Of a stretch of DNA of 64,000 nt, positions 20,716 to 30,701 are shown piece by piece (within the stretch, counting starts at the first letter, position 1; each line of letters starts with the position of its first letter). Under the pieces are notes generated by a model. The model was not told the origin of the DNA and searched no databases. It saw only the letters and a list, made by a program, of their open reading frames with translations. Source of the DNA: Rebecca billardiae RCC1528 (Eukaryota; Haptophyta). A program made the position numbers and the translations under genes. The stretch lies in contig OZ251236.1 of NCBI GenBank assembly GCA_965240325.2, positions 868,001 through 932,000 of the forward strand, in the 5' to 3' direction.

Positions 20716-22441
20716 TTACGAGACGCTGATTGTGCTCGCGGCCGCGTCGCTGAGCTGCAGCACGGCGCGCAGCGCCTGCTCCGGCGATGTGTACTCGTCG
20801 ATGGCAACCATCACGTCCGCGAGCCAGCTCGGCATCCCGTCCTCCGGCCCCACCACCTTCTCGCCCACGCCCACGAGCGGGCGCACGTACACGGCGCCTG
20901 GCGTGTCGCGCGCGAGGCGGTCGAGCTCGCCGTGCGATTGGACGGTGCCCGAGCGCGTCGCGCCGACGTAGTTGTAGGCGAGCGCGCACCGCGGCTTCTC
21001 CGCCTTGCGCGGCGTGCACGGCACGCCCGCGCACGCGCACAGCGTCTCCGTCACCAGGTCGACGCCGTGCACGCGCCGGTGGGTCTCGCACACCTGGCCG
21101 CCGCCCATCCGCGCGTTGATCTCGATCAGCCGCGCGCCGCGCGAGGAGTACTTGAGCTCGACGTGGAAGACGCCGACGGAGAAGCCGCACGCGCGCAGCG
21201 CGGCCACGGCCATCTCCTGCGGCCGGAGATGGGCGACGCGAGGTGGCGGTGGCGGTGGCGGGGTGAGCTGTGGGGCGCTCTGCGCGCGCGGGTCATGCGC
21301 GCGCGCACGCGCGCTCGCTGCGCGCGCACACCTTGAGCTCCGCCTGCTGCTGCGCGTCGAGCGTGGAGGGGCACACGCCGTAGGTCTCGTTAAAGTACGG
21401 CTCGGCCGTCGGCCCGTTGTCCACCACCTCGCAGAACGTCGCCTCGCCGCCATGCAGCACCACGTCCACATCGACCTCAGTACCGTCAAGGTACTCCTCC
21501 AGCACAAACGCGACGGCGCGCTCGGCGGGCACGCGCTCCGCCTCCGCGGCGCTGGCGAGGTCGGACATGCTGAATGAGTGCGGGAGCGGCTTGGGCGAGG
21601 TGGGGCCCGGCGCACCGAGCTCCATCCCGCGCAGCGCGACGCTCAGCTCGGCCGCCGCGCCCTCCGCCGCCAGCTGGCCCTCGCCGTCATTACCATGTTC
21701 GTTTTCCGGCTGCTCCGGAATACTCGCCGGAAAATCGGGCTGCGACTTGAGCTTGTCGATGTGCTCGTCGACGGTGTGGCTGCGCCGGACGAGCGCGCCG
21801 TTGCTCACGACGGTGGAGCGCATCTCGCGCTGCATCTGCGTGAACGTCGCGTGCAGCTCGCCCGCCGACAGCACCTTCTTCACGCCGAGGCTCGCCGCGC
21901 CGCCGGTCGGCTTCAGCACTGCGGGGAAGCCGACGAGCTCGACCGCGCGCGCCACGTCCGCCTCGGTGCGGAGGAGCGCGTTGGCGGGCGTGTCGAGGCC
22001 GGCCGCGGCCATCATGGCGCGTGTCGCGTACTTGTCCCGCGCCGTCTCGATCCCCTTCACCTCGGGCCCCGGCAGGCCGAGGACCTGCGCCGCGCGTGCG
22101 GCCGCGAGGACCATCAGCTCCGAGAAGCTTGTGAGCCCGTCCACCGGACGGCCGACGGCGGGGTCGCTGGCGAGGTCGTTGGCGATGATGACCAGGTCTT
22201 CGACGAGCTCGTTCACCTCCTGCGACACGTCGCAGGGGACGAACTTGGCGATGACGCCCTGCTCCTCGAGGTCGCGCGCCCAGCTGCCCGGCGAGTCGAC
22301 GACGACGCTCACGACGCCCAGCTCGTGCGCGCGCTCGTAGATGAAGCGCTTCGACGGGTAGCCGGGCGTGACGAAGACGATGACCTTGCCACGCAGCTGC
22401 TCGAGCCGAGCCGACTCGTCCGCACTGATCGGTGCGCACAT
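20716..22441 (-). CDS. Carnosine-synthase-like ATP-grasp ligase
   Basis: Two exons: 22441-21332 and 21216-20716 (536 aa), joined as AELKEMAVAALRACGF. I start at MCAPISADESARLEQ. An in-frame ATG at 22564 would add 41 Pro-rich residues, possibly a targeting peptide, and remains an alternative. The N-terminal part (GKVIVFVTPGYPSKRF) is the pre-ATP-grasp Rossmann-like region. The ATP-grasp core shows VLKPTGGAASLGVKKV, the adenine-side FVLEEYLDGTEVDVDVVL, and the metal-binding RLIEINARMGGGQV. A C-terminal lid with biotin-carboxylase-like strands (GTVQSHGELDRLARDTPG) follows. By family, such proteins use ATP to join two amino acids or an amino acid to an amine, with carnosine synthase as the animal example. 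The actual substrates are not deducible. It is a paralogue of the tail-anchored gene at 10.5 kb but has no membrane tail. Confidence 0.85.
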
Positions 22442-22868
22442 GGATGGAACGGAGGGTAGGGCGGGAGGAGGCGTGGCGACGCCGATCGAAGACGGGTTCC
22501 AGACGGCTTTGTGATGCGAAGTGCGCGCGACAACGGCGGGCCGTGGCGGCGGAAGGGCAGCCAAACGCGCGCATTCGGTTATTGCCGCATTCGTCAGAGC
22601 CGTGAGCTCAATACCATCTGCCGAAGGTCGGCGCTGACATCATTCGGCGTCATGCCGGTTGATTGCTCAGCCATTGGCCCAACATTCAGGCCGAAACAAA
22701 AGAAATCATTCACCGCGAGGTCTACCTCGAGTGGCGCCCACCAACGATGAATAGAAATCTGATCAGCGCGCCCGCGCTTGGAATTCGTCAGTCCGCCGCT
22801 TCCGCCCAAGTTGACACTGTTGTCTGTGCATCATGCTTGAAGCACTTACGAGTTGAGAGGATGATTAC
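22442..22868. other. Intergenic, low-GC stretch
   Basis: The ATP-grasp ligase promoter is expected here (minus strand). From about 22590 to 22860 the base composition is clearly less GC-rich than the surroundings. No supported frame. Confidence 0.5.
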
Positions 22869-23171
22869 CGCGGGCAGGCTCGCGGCGTCGCCTCCGAGCG
22901 CCTCAGACTTCAGGCCGAGCAGCAGCTCACCCAGTGCCAGAGAGCGCGCGCCATCCTCGTCCGCGGCGCGCTCGCCGTGGGCGAGCTCCGACAGCGCCTC
23001 CCAGCACGCGCGCGGCGCACGGCGCACGGTCACACGCTCGCTGCTCAGTGTCTCGCGACATGAGCACGTCCCACGCCCCACCCGCGCAGCGCGCGCGTCG
23101 AGGCCGGGCAGTGCGACACGCCTGGCGCCGCGCGGAACGCGGCACAGAGGTCGCCGACGAGCCCGTCGACT
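22869..23171 (-). pseudogene. Decayed fragment of the epimerase/mutase gene C-terminus
   Basis: This matches 33206-33468, the last 85-90 codons of the bifunctional epimerase gene, with several small insertions (for example extra bases at about 22908 and 22930) and substitutions. The parent reads VDGLVGELCAAFRAALGVSHCPASTR; the copy keeps VDGLVGDLCAAFRA and GVSHCPASTR but loses frame soon after. Similarity begins and ends abruptly inside one exon, so this is a segmental copy rather than a full retrogene. Confidence 0.9.
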
Positions 23172-23890
23172 GGCACCAATGACACCGTGACGTCGTGGTG
23201 TCGCGTGCCAGGCGCCCATGCCTGCCTCTGTGTATCTGAAATCTGAGGCAATGACAGTGTCATCGTGTCACTGGCACCCCAGCCCCTGACACTCTGGCCC
23301 TGCCCACGCAGCTGGAGAAGTGCAACGCTGCGGGCGTTGTCGTGCTGAGGACGTCGTCGCCCTGCGCCACGCCCTCCTCCGGCGCAGCGCGTACGCCGAG
23401 GCCGAACGCCGCACACCGCCAGCCACGCGCGTGCACAGACCGTAAGTCGTGACAAGTAGTACAGCGCGTGCATGCCACCGAGCGAGCTGGACGTGCACAC
23501 ACGCCTCCCGCGCGAGCAGGCGACGACGGCCGCGCGCGCACACGCCAGCTCGCGCGTGCGCGACAAGAGTGCCATTCGCGCGGCCGCCCACGTGCACGCA
23601 GCCGGCGGGAGCGCCCGCACGCGCGCCGGCGCGAGCGCACAGCGCGTGCTCGACCGGCGAGCGGCCGCTCGGCGCGCCGCGGAAGGGGCGCGAGGTGTCG
23701 TTGGCGGTGGCGAGGTCCGGCTGCTGCAGAGAGACCAGCACGCGCTCAACCATCTCGATGGGCAGGTCGGCCGGCCATCGCGCCTTCTCGGCGATCGGTG
23801 CAGCTGTCCGGAGCAGCCGTCGTGCAAGCAAGCAAGGACCGGCCTGCGCGGTAAGTAAATGGCCTATCTCGCCTGCCTGAGCCAAGGGTT
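23172..23890 (-). other. Gene-poor stretch with a weak F-box-like coding remnant
   Basis: On the minus strand at about 23855-23630 a frame reads ADLPIEMVERVLVSLQQPDL and continues ATANDTSRPF before dissolving into CG-rich sequence that could be an intron. The LP-x-E-(6)-L-x-x-L pattern resembles the start of an F-box, but I cannot extend it. It may be a gene remnant left with the neighbouring pseudogene. The rest (23172-23460) shows no feature. Confidence 0.25.
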
Positions 23891-24617
23891 CCCCCCCCCA
23901 AGACGGGCCCGGCCCGTGATGTGCGCAGCGGAGGCGCGCGGTCGAAGTCGCGCTTTCGCCGCGTCTGAAAAAGCGCCGTGGTACCTTTGCGCGCGCTGCG
24001 CGCCACTGGGCGCACGGTGGCGGCCGCGCGCCGCCGCGCGGGCCGCATCCTCGCGGCCACTGGCGCCACCGCGAGGCCGCGCGCTCGGGCTGGGCGGGCT
24101 GCCAGCCGCGCGTAGGAGCCCGCCGCGCGCGTTCGGCCCGGCTCGCGGCCTACTCGCCGCCCGTGCGCTCGGCACGCGGCCGGCGCGACCTGGGCGGCGC
24201 GGCGCGCGAGGTTCGCGCGCCCGCTCGCCGGGCGCGTGAGCGAGTCGGGCGCGGTCGGTCGGCAGCGCCTGGGCGAGCGTGTCCGTCACGGGCTGTAGCG
24301 AGCCGGGCTTCCTCGCCTCGACGCCCGAGGCGGTGCGCCGCGCGCGTTCTGTGCCGGTCTGCGGCGGCGCAGTGGCTGCGCTCGCGCACGGACGGCCGCT
24401 GGGCTTGGATGGGCGCTCTCGAGCGCGTTTGGCGGCGGATCCCGCGCGGAGCGCTGGGGCAGGCACGGCGACCCGCTCTGTCCGCGCCCAGCCCGCCTCG
24501 TGACGGAGGCCTTGCCCATCGACCGCTCGCGCGCCTCACCGCCGGCGCTAGAGCGGAGTCGGGCGTGGGCCGCACGCGCCGCGCGGGCCGCGCGCGCGCC
24601 CGGTCGGCCCACGAAGG
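23891..24617. repeat. Large inverted repeat, left arm
   Basis: About 727 bp is nearly identical (a few percent difference by eye) to the reverse complement of 26713-27441. The outer end is a poly-C run (9 C) followed by aagacgggcccggccc; the inner end is cggtcggcccacgaagg. The arm is extremely GC-rich and open in several frames, but with Arg/Ala/Pro composition only, so I do not call a protein. With the 2.1-kb centre it has the structure of a foldback or long-terminal-inverted-repeat element. Confidence 0.9.
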
Positions 24618-24805
24618 TGGCGCGGCATCTGGCGGCACGCGAGGGCAATGCAGTTGCAGCAGCCTACCTTTCAGCTGGCATCTCTGCTCAGCCGGTCGCA
24701 CTCGTTTCTCGCCATGCTCAGCGCTCATGCGTCTTCATGCCTGCGGTGCTGGAGGAGTGCCCTCCTGCTGCAGTCATGACCACTGGCTGCTGCCCTTTGA
24801 GTGCG

Positions 24806-25753
24806 CTAGCTGGCAGCGTTCACAGACATGCGGCGCGCGGCGCATGCTGCTGTCCGCGCCCAATGAGCCCACAGCTGCGCTGACCTTGGCACAGCAGGGC
24901 ACAAAGCGCTGCTATCGCCCATAGCAGTGACTGTGCCGAGCCGACTGAGCACCGGCTGCGCATGCGCACAAGCTGAGCTAGCAGGCCCAGCTAGAGTGTT
25001 GGCGAGCGACATGCGCAGTTGATGCAGCCTGGACCGCCCGAGCGCAGCCGCGCACGCCCGTCTCACGGCCGTGCTAGGCATGCCGTGCCCATGGCTGTGT
25101 GCGCGCTGTTCACTCAGCAGTGCTGCACATAGACGCTGTAGTGCGCGAGTCCGCACGTGTGCAGTGCCGACAGCTCTGCCAGACTCGCCAGAGCCCGAGC
25201 AGCAGCACGGATGTAGGGAACGTACACCTGTTGAGTGGACGACGCTGCTTGACACCCGTTGCCATGCGCACCTGGGACCACCACCCGGCCTGCTGATGTA
25301 GTGTCGACCGTTGAGCTTGAATACTGTGCGATGACCGCGCGAGACTGGACTGGCTGGGCAGCGGCGATGGCGGCAGAGACGATGGCGGCGACGACGCTCT
25401 GGGATCGGCGGCGGACTGGGCGGTGATGATGACGGTGATGACGGCTGTAAACTAGGTGGTGACGACGCTGGCGGTGATGGTGGTAGCGATGGTGGTGGAT
25501 TCCGCGGTGGGCTCGGCGGCGGACTGGGAGGAGGGGGCAACTGTGGCGGTGATGCCTGCGGGCTTGGCTGCGAGCTCGGTGGCGGGCCTGGCGGCGGCGA
25601 CGGCAGCGTTCTACGCGGCGGGCGTAGCGGCGGAGATGTTGGCAGTGGTGGCGGCGGGTATGCCAGCGGCGATGGTGGTGGCGGCGACGGTTGGCTGGCC
25701 GGCGGGCTGGGTGGCACCTGCAGCCAGCCCTTCCAGCAAGCAACGCTGACCAT
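24806..25753 (-). CDS. Possible proline-rich (SPPPSPPP) protein in the centre of the inverted repeat
   Basis: The 315-codon frame starts at MVSVACWKGWLQVPPSPP. It has about 110 residues of Pro/Ser-rich repeats (PPSPPPSPP type, as in algal wall or extracellular glycoproteins), then a Cys/Ser/Arg-rich tail. The repetitive DNA is an imperfect GGY/GGN array that could open a frame by chance. Possible upstream coding in the same frame (REHAEVALQVARAVENHYPTD) suggests the gene may start earlier, up to 25897. No transposase motif was found, so this cannot be called element cargo with confidence. Confidence 0.3.
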   Translation of the reverse strand: MVSVACWKGWLQVPPSPPASQPSPPPPSPLAYPPPPLPTSPPLRPPRRTLPSPPPGPPPSSQPSPQASPPQLPPPPSPPPSPPRNPPPSLPPSPPASSPPSLQPSSPSSSPPSPPPIPERRRRHRLCRHRRCPASPVSRGHRTVFKLNGRHYISRPGGGPRCAWQRVSSSVVHSTGVRSLHPCCCSGSGESGRAVGTAHVRTRALQRLCAALLSEQRAHSHGHGMPSTAVRRACAAALGRSRLHQLRMSLANTLAGPASSACAHAQPVLSRLGTVTAMGDSSALCPAVPRSAQLWAHWARTAACAARRMSVNAAS

Positions 25754-26712
25754 GCGGGCAGCAGTGTCAGTCGGGTAATGATTCTCAACCGCTCTCGCCA
25801 CCTGCAGCGCCACCTCGGCGTGCTCTCTCGCACTGCGACGTCCGCGTGTGACACGGGGCACAGCCTCTGCCGCCTGACCACCAGCATTTCGCCCCACTGA
25901 ATTGCACTCTGGATGGCACGGCTACACGAGCAGTCACCAATGATGCCTCTGTCTGACAGACGGTCACACAGGCTGGCTGGCGCACTCAGCGCGCCTCTGC
26001 CGCGGCAGCAGATGGCGAGCTGCTTGCGCTTGGCGTTTGAGGCAAGGTTGGCCGGCGCGCACAGCTGGTGGCCCACCACGATCTCGACCTCGGGAGGAAG
26101 CGCCTTATGGGCCGAGCAAACTTGCGAGCACACTTTGGGCCGGCGCGTGCCTGCTCGGCCAGCAACTGCCGTCCTGGATGCCGAGCCCGAGATGATGTCG
26201 GCCAGCATGGTGGGCTGCCTCGGGCCTGCCTCGGGCATACCGTGATGGCGCATGTTCGCTCGGGCGTGTGCCTAGCCGCATCGACGCGGGCACGGCATCG
26301 GTGATGGCGGCTCTGACCTGTCAGCCAGAGAGTCTCAGCTGACGTGACACCACGACGGGCCTGGCCGTCGATGTTGGTAGGTATTCGGGTCGCCGCCTCA
26401 GTTGTTAGACTCACCCGACCTTCCGCCTAGACGTGTTGGACGTAGCCACGTGCTATCTACTGGCGCATACCTGGACGTGTGTGGCATAGCCTCTCGCGTG
26501 CCCAGCGATATATCAGGCACGGGGCAAGCTGCATACGTAGCCCGCAGGCTAAGCGCCGCTCACGATTGCTACACTTCTGACTTGTGCCCACTTCGTGCAC
26601 AGCGACACACGCGCGCATGCTGGAGCCAGGCGCGCCAAAGGCGACGGCCAAGAAGGCGTGCGGCCAGCCAGCGCATGCGAGAGTCAGGCGCAGTGAAGAG
26701 CACATCGCATCG

Positions 26713-27441
26713 CCTTCGTGGGCCGACCGGGCGCGCGCGCGGCCCGCGCGGCGCGTGCGGCCCACGCCCCGGACTCCGGTCTAGCGCCGGCGGTGAGGCG
26801 CGCGAGCGGTCGATGGGCAAGGCCTCCGTCACGAGGCGGGCTGGGCGCGGACAGAGCGGGTCGCCGTGCCTGCCCCAGCGCTCCGCGCGGGATCCGCCGC
26901 CAAACGCGCTCGAGAGCGCCCATCCAAGCCCAGCGGCCGTCCGTGCGCGAGCGCAGCCACTGCGCCGCCGCAGACCGGCACAGAACGCGCGCGGCGCACC
27001 GCCTCGGGCGTCGAGGCGAGGGAGCCCGGCTCGCTACAGACTGTGAGGGACACGCTCCCTCAGGCGCCGCCGACCGAACGCGCCCGACTCGCTCACGCGC
27101 CCGGCGAGCGGGCGCGCGAACCTCGCGCGCCGCGCCGCCCGGGTCGCGCCGGCCGCGTGCCGAGCGCACGGGCGGCGAGTAGGCCGCGAGCCGGGCCGAG
27201 CGCGCGCGGCGGGCTCCTACGCGCGGCTGGCAGCCCGCCCAGCCCGAGCGCGCGGCCTCGCGGTGGCGCCAGTGGCCGCGAGGATGCGGCCCGCGCGGCG
27301 GCGCGCGGCCGCCACCGTGCGCCCAGTGGCGCGCAGCGCGCGGCAAGGTACCGCGGCGCTTTTTCAGAAGCGGCGAAAGCGCGACTTCGACCGCGCGCCT
27401 CCGCTGCGCACATCACGGGCCGGGCCCGTCTTGGGGGGGGG
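26713..27441. repeat. Large inverted repeat, right arm
   Basis: The reverse complement of 23891-24617, beginning ccttcgtgggccgaccgg and ending in a run of nine G after gggcccgtctt. The high identity of the arms implies recent origin or arm-to-arm gene conversion. Confidence 0.9.
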
Positions 27442-28105
27442 AGGGTAGTCCACCCGTCCCAGCCCAGTACGTCAAGCTCCGTCGCGGGCCGGCCCGCTGA
27501 CTCAGCGAAAACATTTGAAAGAAATGGCCGTCCGCCACGCGGGCAGCTTCGCTCTGGTCGTGCGCGTGCGCGTAGGCGAGGGCTGTGCGACGGCGCGCCA
27601 GGTGGGCTGATCTGGTAGTACCTCGGAACCCCTTCCGGCGCTCATGTCTCGGCTTCCCGGCGTCTTTTGCGCCCATGCTCACTAGCCGAGCGGGTGCGTT
27701 TCAACAACAGGCCGGCAGGCGCCTACGCCACCGCTTCATCGCACAGAGTACGCTGCAGGAGCCAGGCGCGCGCTGTCTGGAGAGAGGGCCAGTGTATATG
27801 TTTCCAATGCGCGCGCGCTCAAGGCGCCATTCAAGCGCGTGTCGCGGGCAGAAGCGGACTCAGTAGGCAATGCTTGGCTTTGGCGACCGAGTTGCAGTCG
27901 AGCCGCGCTAGCAGGCGGAGGAGGGCCCAAGGCGGCACATGTCTGCTGCGCCGAAGGTCGCTTACAAGTGTGCACTGAGGATGAGCGCAACGCGCCGCCG
28001 CTCCAGCCATCTCAGCCGCCGCAGTCAAGCGCGCGCGACGGGCGCTGTGACGGGCCTTGCGTGCTCATCTCGCCTCGAGGCTCAGCTCGCGCACTGTGTC
28101 CGGCG
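27442..28105. other. Intergenic between repeat blocks
   Basis: Only short frames without recognisable motifs. No feature is supported. Confidence 0.5.
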
Positions 28106-28133
28106 GAGTTTAGCGTCCATGGACGCTAAACTC
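28106..28133. repeat. 28-bp perfect palindrome
   Basis: The sequence is gagtttagcgtccatggacg followed by ctaaactc. It equals its own reverse complement over all 28 bases, with no spacer. It sits 45 bp before the tandem foldback units. Confidence 0.95.
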
Positions 28134-28178
28134 GCCCCCGGACTGGGACGGGTTCAGGAGCTTCTTGGGACGGGTGGA

Positions 28179-29243
28179 GGGTGAGCAACTCCGCTGGCGA
28201 CAGCCGCGGAGGTCGGGAGGGCTCTGTTTGCCTCGGCGCCCGGTGCGAGCGGAGCGGAGCGAGTACTATCAGCGGCGGAGGGCGCTGAGGCCGCGCACGG
28301 CGTGAGGCGCGGCGTCGGCCGAGTCGGTCCGCGGAGGATGCGCGGCGCTCGGCCCGCTGCGCAGCGGCAGTGCACCTCACTTTGCCCCGAGCGCCGTCCT
28401 CCTCGTCGCCTCCTTCCCGCCTTGGAGCAGCACGCATGTGCGCGCCGCCGCATCGAATGCGGCACAGGCTTGCTCAGACGACCGCGCGCGCGTGGCGCGC
28501 GACTTGGTCGGCTGCGCGCGCGTGCTGCCGCGGTGCAATGTAGCGCCACCGCATACGCGCCGTGCCCGCGCGAGAGCGTGTGCATGGACGTGAGTGCGAG
28601 CTCACACACATGTCAAGAGTGCTGTCTGCGCAGCACAGTGCTGGCAACTGAAGTAAGCTAGAGAAGACAGCAGCGTGAGTGTTAGTACCATCGATGCGGA
28701 GCCTTAGCGTCCGCTTGCGTTCGTGCTGAGAAGGGATACACAAGACTAGGCCTTCGTCCTGGGTATCCAATGTCACTCAACACCTCGCTGATCGACCCGA
28801 CGAGCGTCGGCGTGAGGCACAGCGAAACATTCGTGAGAGCAACAGACAAGCGAGCACTACGCTCATGAGATGGCCGTGAGCAAAGGCTCGCGCGGGCACG
28901 GCGCGCGTATACGGTGGCGCTACCTTGCCCCGCGGCAGCGCGCGCGTGCGGTCGACCAAGTCGCGCGCCACGCGCGCGCGGTCGTCTGAGCAAGCCCGTG
29001 CCGCATTCGATGCGGCGGCGCGCACATGCGTGCTGCTCCAAGGCGGGAAGAAGGCGACGCGGAGGACGGCGCTTGGAGCAAAGTGAGGTGCACTGCCGCT
29101 GCGCAGCGGGCCAAGAGCCGCGCATCCTCCGCGGACCGACTCGGCCGACGCCGCGCCTCACGCCGTGCGCGGCCTCAGCGCCCTCCGCCGCTGATAGTAC
29201 TCGCTCCGCTCCGCTCGCACCGCTCGCCGAGGCAAACAGAGCC
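28179..29243. repeat. Foldback unit 1
   Basis: The left arm (about 28216-28578) is the inverse of the right arm (about 28880-29243) around a loop of about 300 bp. Arms start with gagggctctgtttgcctcgg and include the gagcggagcggagcgagtac block. A 45-bp lead-in (gtgagcaactccgctggcga) precedes the left arm. Frames across it are repeat artefacts: the same peptide appears on both strands. Confidence 0.9.
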
Positions 29244-29256
29244 AAGGGTAGTAAGG

Positions 29257-30437
29257 GTGAGCAACTCCGCTGGCGACAGCCGCGGAGGTCGGGAGGGCTC
29301 TGTTTGCCTCGGCGCCCGGTGCGAGCGGAGCGGAGCGAGTACTATCAGCGGCGGAGGGCGGTGAGGCCGCGCACGGCGTGAGGCGCGACGTCGGCCGAGT
29401 CGGTCCTCAGAGGATGCGCGGCGCTCGGCCCGCTGCGCAGCAGCAGTGCGCCTCACTTTGGCCCGAGCGCCGTCCTCCTCGTCGCCTCCTTCCCGCCTTG
29501 GAGCAGCACGCATGTGCGCGCCGCCGCATCGAATGCGGCACAGGCTTGCTCAGACGACCGCGCGCGCGTGGCGCGCGACTTGGTCGGCTGCGCGCGCGCG
29601 CTGCCGCGGGGCAAGGTAGCGCCACCGCATGCGCGCGCCGTGCCCGCGCGAGAGCGTGTACGCGCACGTGTGTGCGAGCTCACACGCATGCCGAATGCTG
29701 CCTGCGCATCTGACTTGCCGACTGACGTGAAGCTGGAAAAGACAGCGGCGTGAGTGTTATTACCATCGATGCGGAGCCTTAGCTTCCACTTGCATTCGTG
29801 CTGGGAAGGAATACACAAGACTAGGCCTTCGTCCTGGGTGTCCAATGTCACTCAACGCCTCGCTGATCGACCCGAACAGTGCCGGCGTGAGGCACAGCGA
29901 ACCATTCGTGAGAGCAAGCAGACAAGCGAGCACTACGCTCATGAGATGTCCGTGAGCAAAGGCTCGCGCGGGCACGGCGCGCGCATACGGTGGCGCTACC
30001 TTGCCCCGCGGCAGCGCGCGCGCGCAGCCGACCAAGTCGCGCGCCACGCGCGCGCGGTCTTCCGAGCAAGCCCGTGCCGCCTTCGAGGTGGCGGCGCGCA
30101 CATGCGTGCTGCTCCAAGGCGGGAAGGAGGCGACGAGGAGGACGGCGCTCGGGCCAAAGTGAGGCGCACTGCTGCTGCGCAGCGAGCCGAGCGCCGCGCA
30201 TCCTCTGCGGACCGACTCGGCCGACGTCGCGCCTCACGCCGTGCGCGGCCTCGCCGCCCTCCGCCGCTGATAGTACTCGCTCCGCTCCGCTCGCACCGCT
30301 CGCCGAGGCAAACAGAGCCCGACCGACCTCCGCGGCTGTCGCCAGCGGAGTTGCGCACCCTTACTACCCTTGACAGAGCCCTCCCGACCTCCGCGGCTGT
30401 CGCCAGCGGAGTTGCTCACCCTTATTACTACCCTTGC
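29257..30437. repeat. Foldback unit 2 (tandem copy of unit 1)
   Basis: A direct tandem copy of unit 1, offset by about 1080 bp: left arm about 29295-29655, loop about 29656-29957, right arm about 29958-30320. The loops of units 1 and 2 are also directly repeated (both contain accatcgatgcggagcctta). It ends with two inverted copies of the lead-in (about 30320-30365 and 30372-30420), each ending in ccctta. Confidence 0.9.
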
Positions 30438-30473
30438 CTGAGCTGTGTGCGTCTCTTATTCTTAGTAAACTGT
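30436..30473 (+). repeat. Dispersed 38-bp end motif, copy 2
   Basis: The 38-bp sequence (starting gcctgagctgtgtgcgtctc) is identical to 56546-56583 and nearly identical to the inverted 7364-7403. Here it abuts the end of the foldback cluster. Confidence 0.9.
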
Positions 30474-30701
30474 AAGTAAATAGGCCGCACCTCGGCCCTC
30501 GCTCATTTATTCTGCGATACTGGTAACGGGGCAAAGCCGCCGAGGGCCGCCCTTGAACGGGGTTCACTAGCGATCGGCCTGGGCGGCGGGCCGCCCGTCC
30601 AGCATCATCTCGGAGGCGAGGCTGTGGCGGAGAGAAGCTGCGGCCTGGCGGAGAGAAGCTGCGGCCTCCGTGGCGCAGTCACGAGGCAGGGAGAGGCACT
30701 C

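Noticed and set aside
28179-30437. Several 100-200 codon frames, and a possible CRISPR-like array, in the repeat cluster
   Set aside because: The same peptides recur on both strands because of the foldback structure. The repeat units are about 1 kb, not short repeats with unique spacers.
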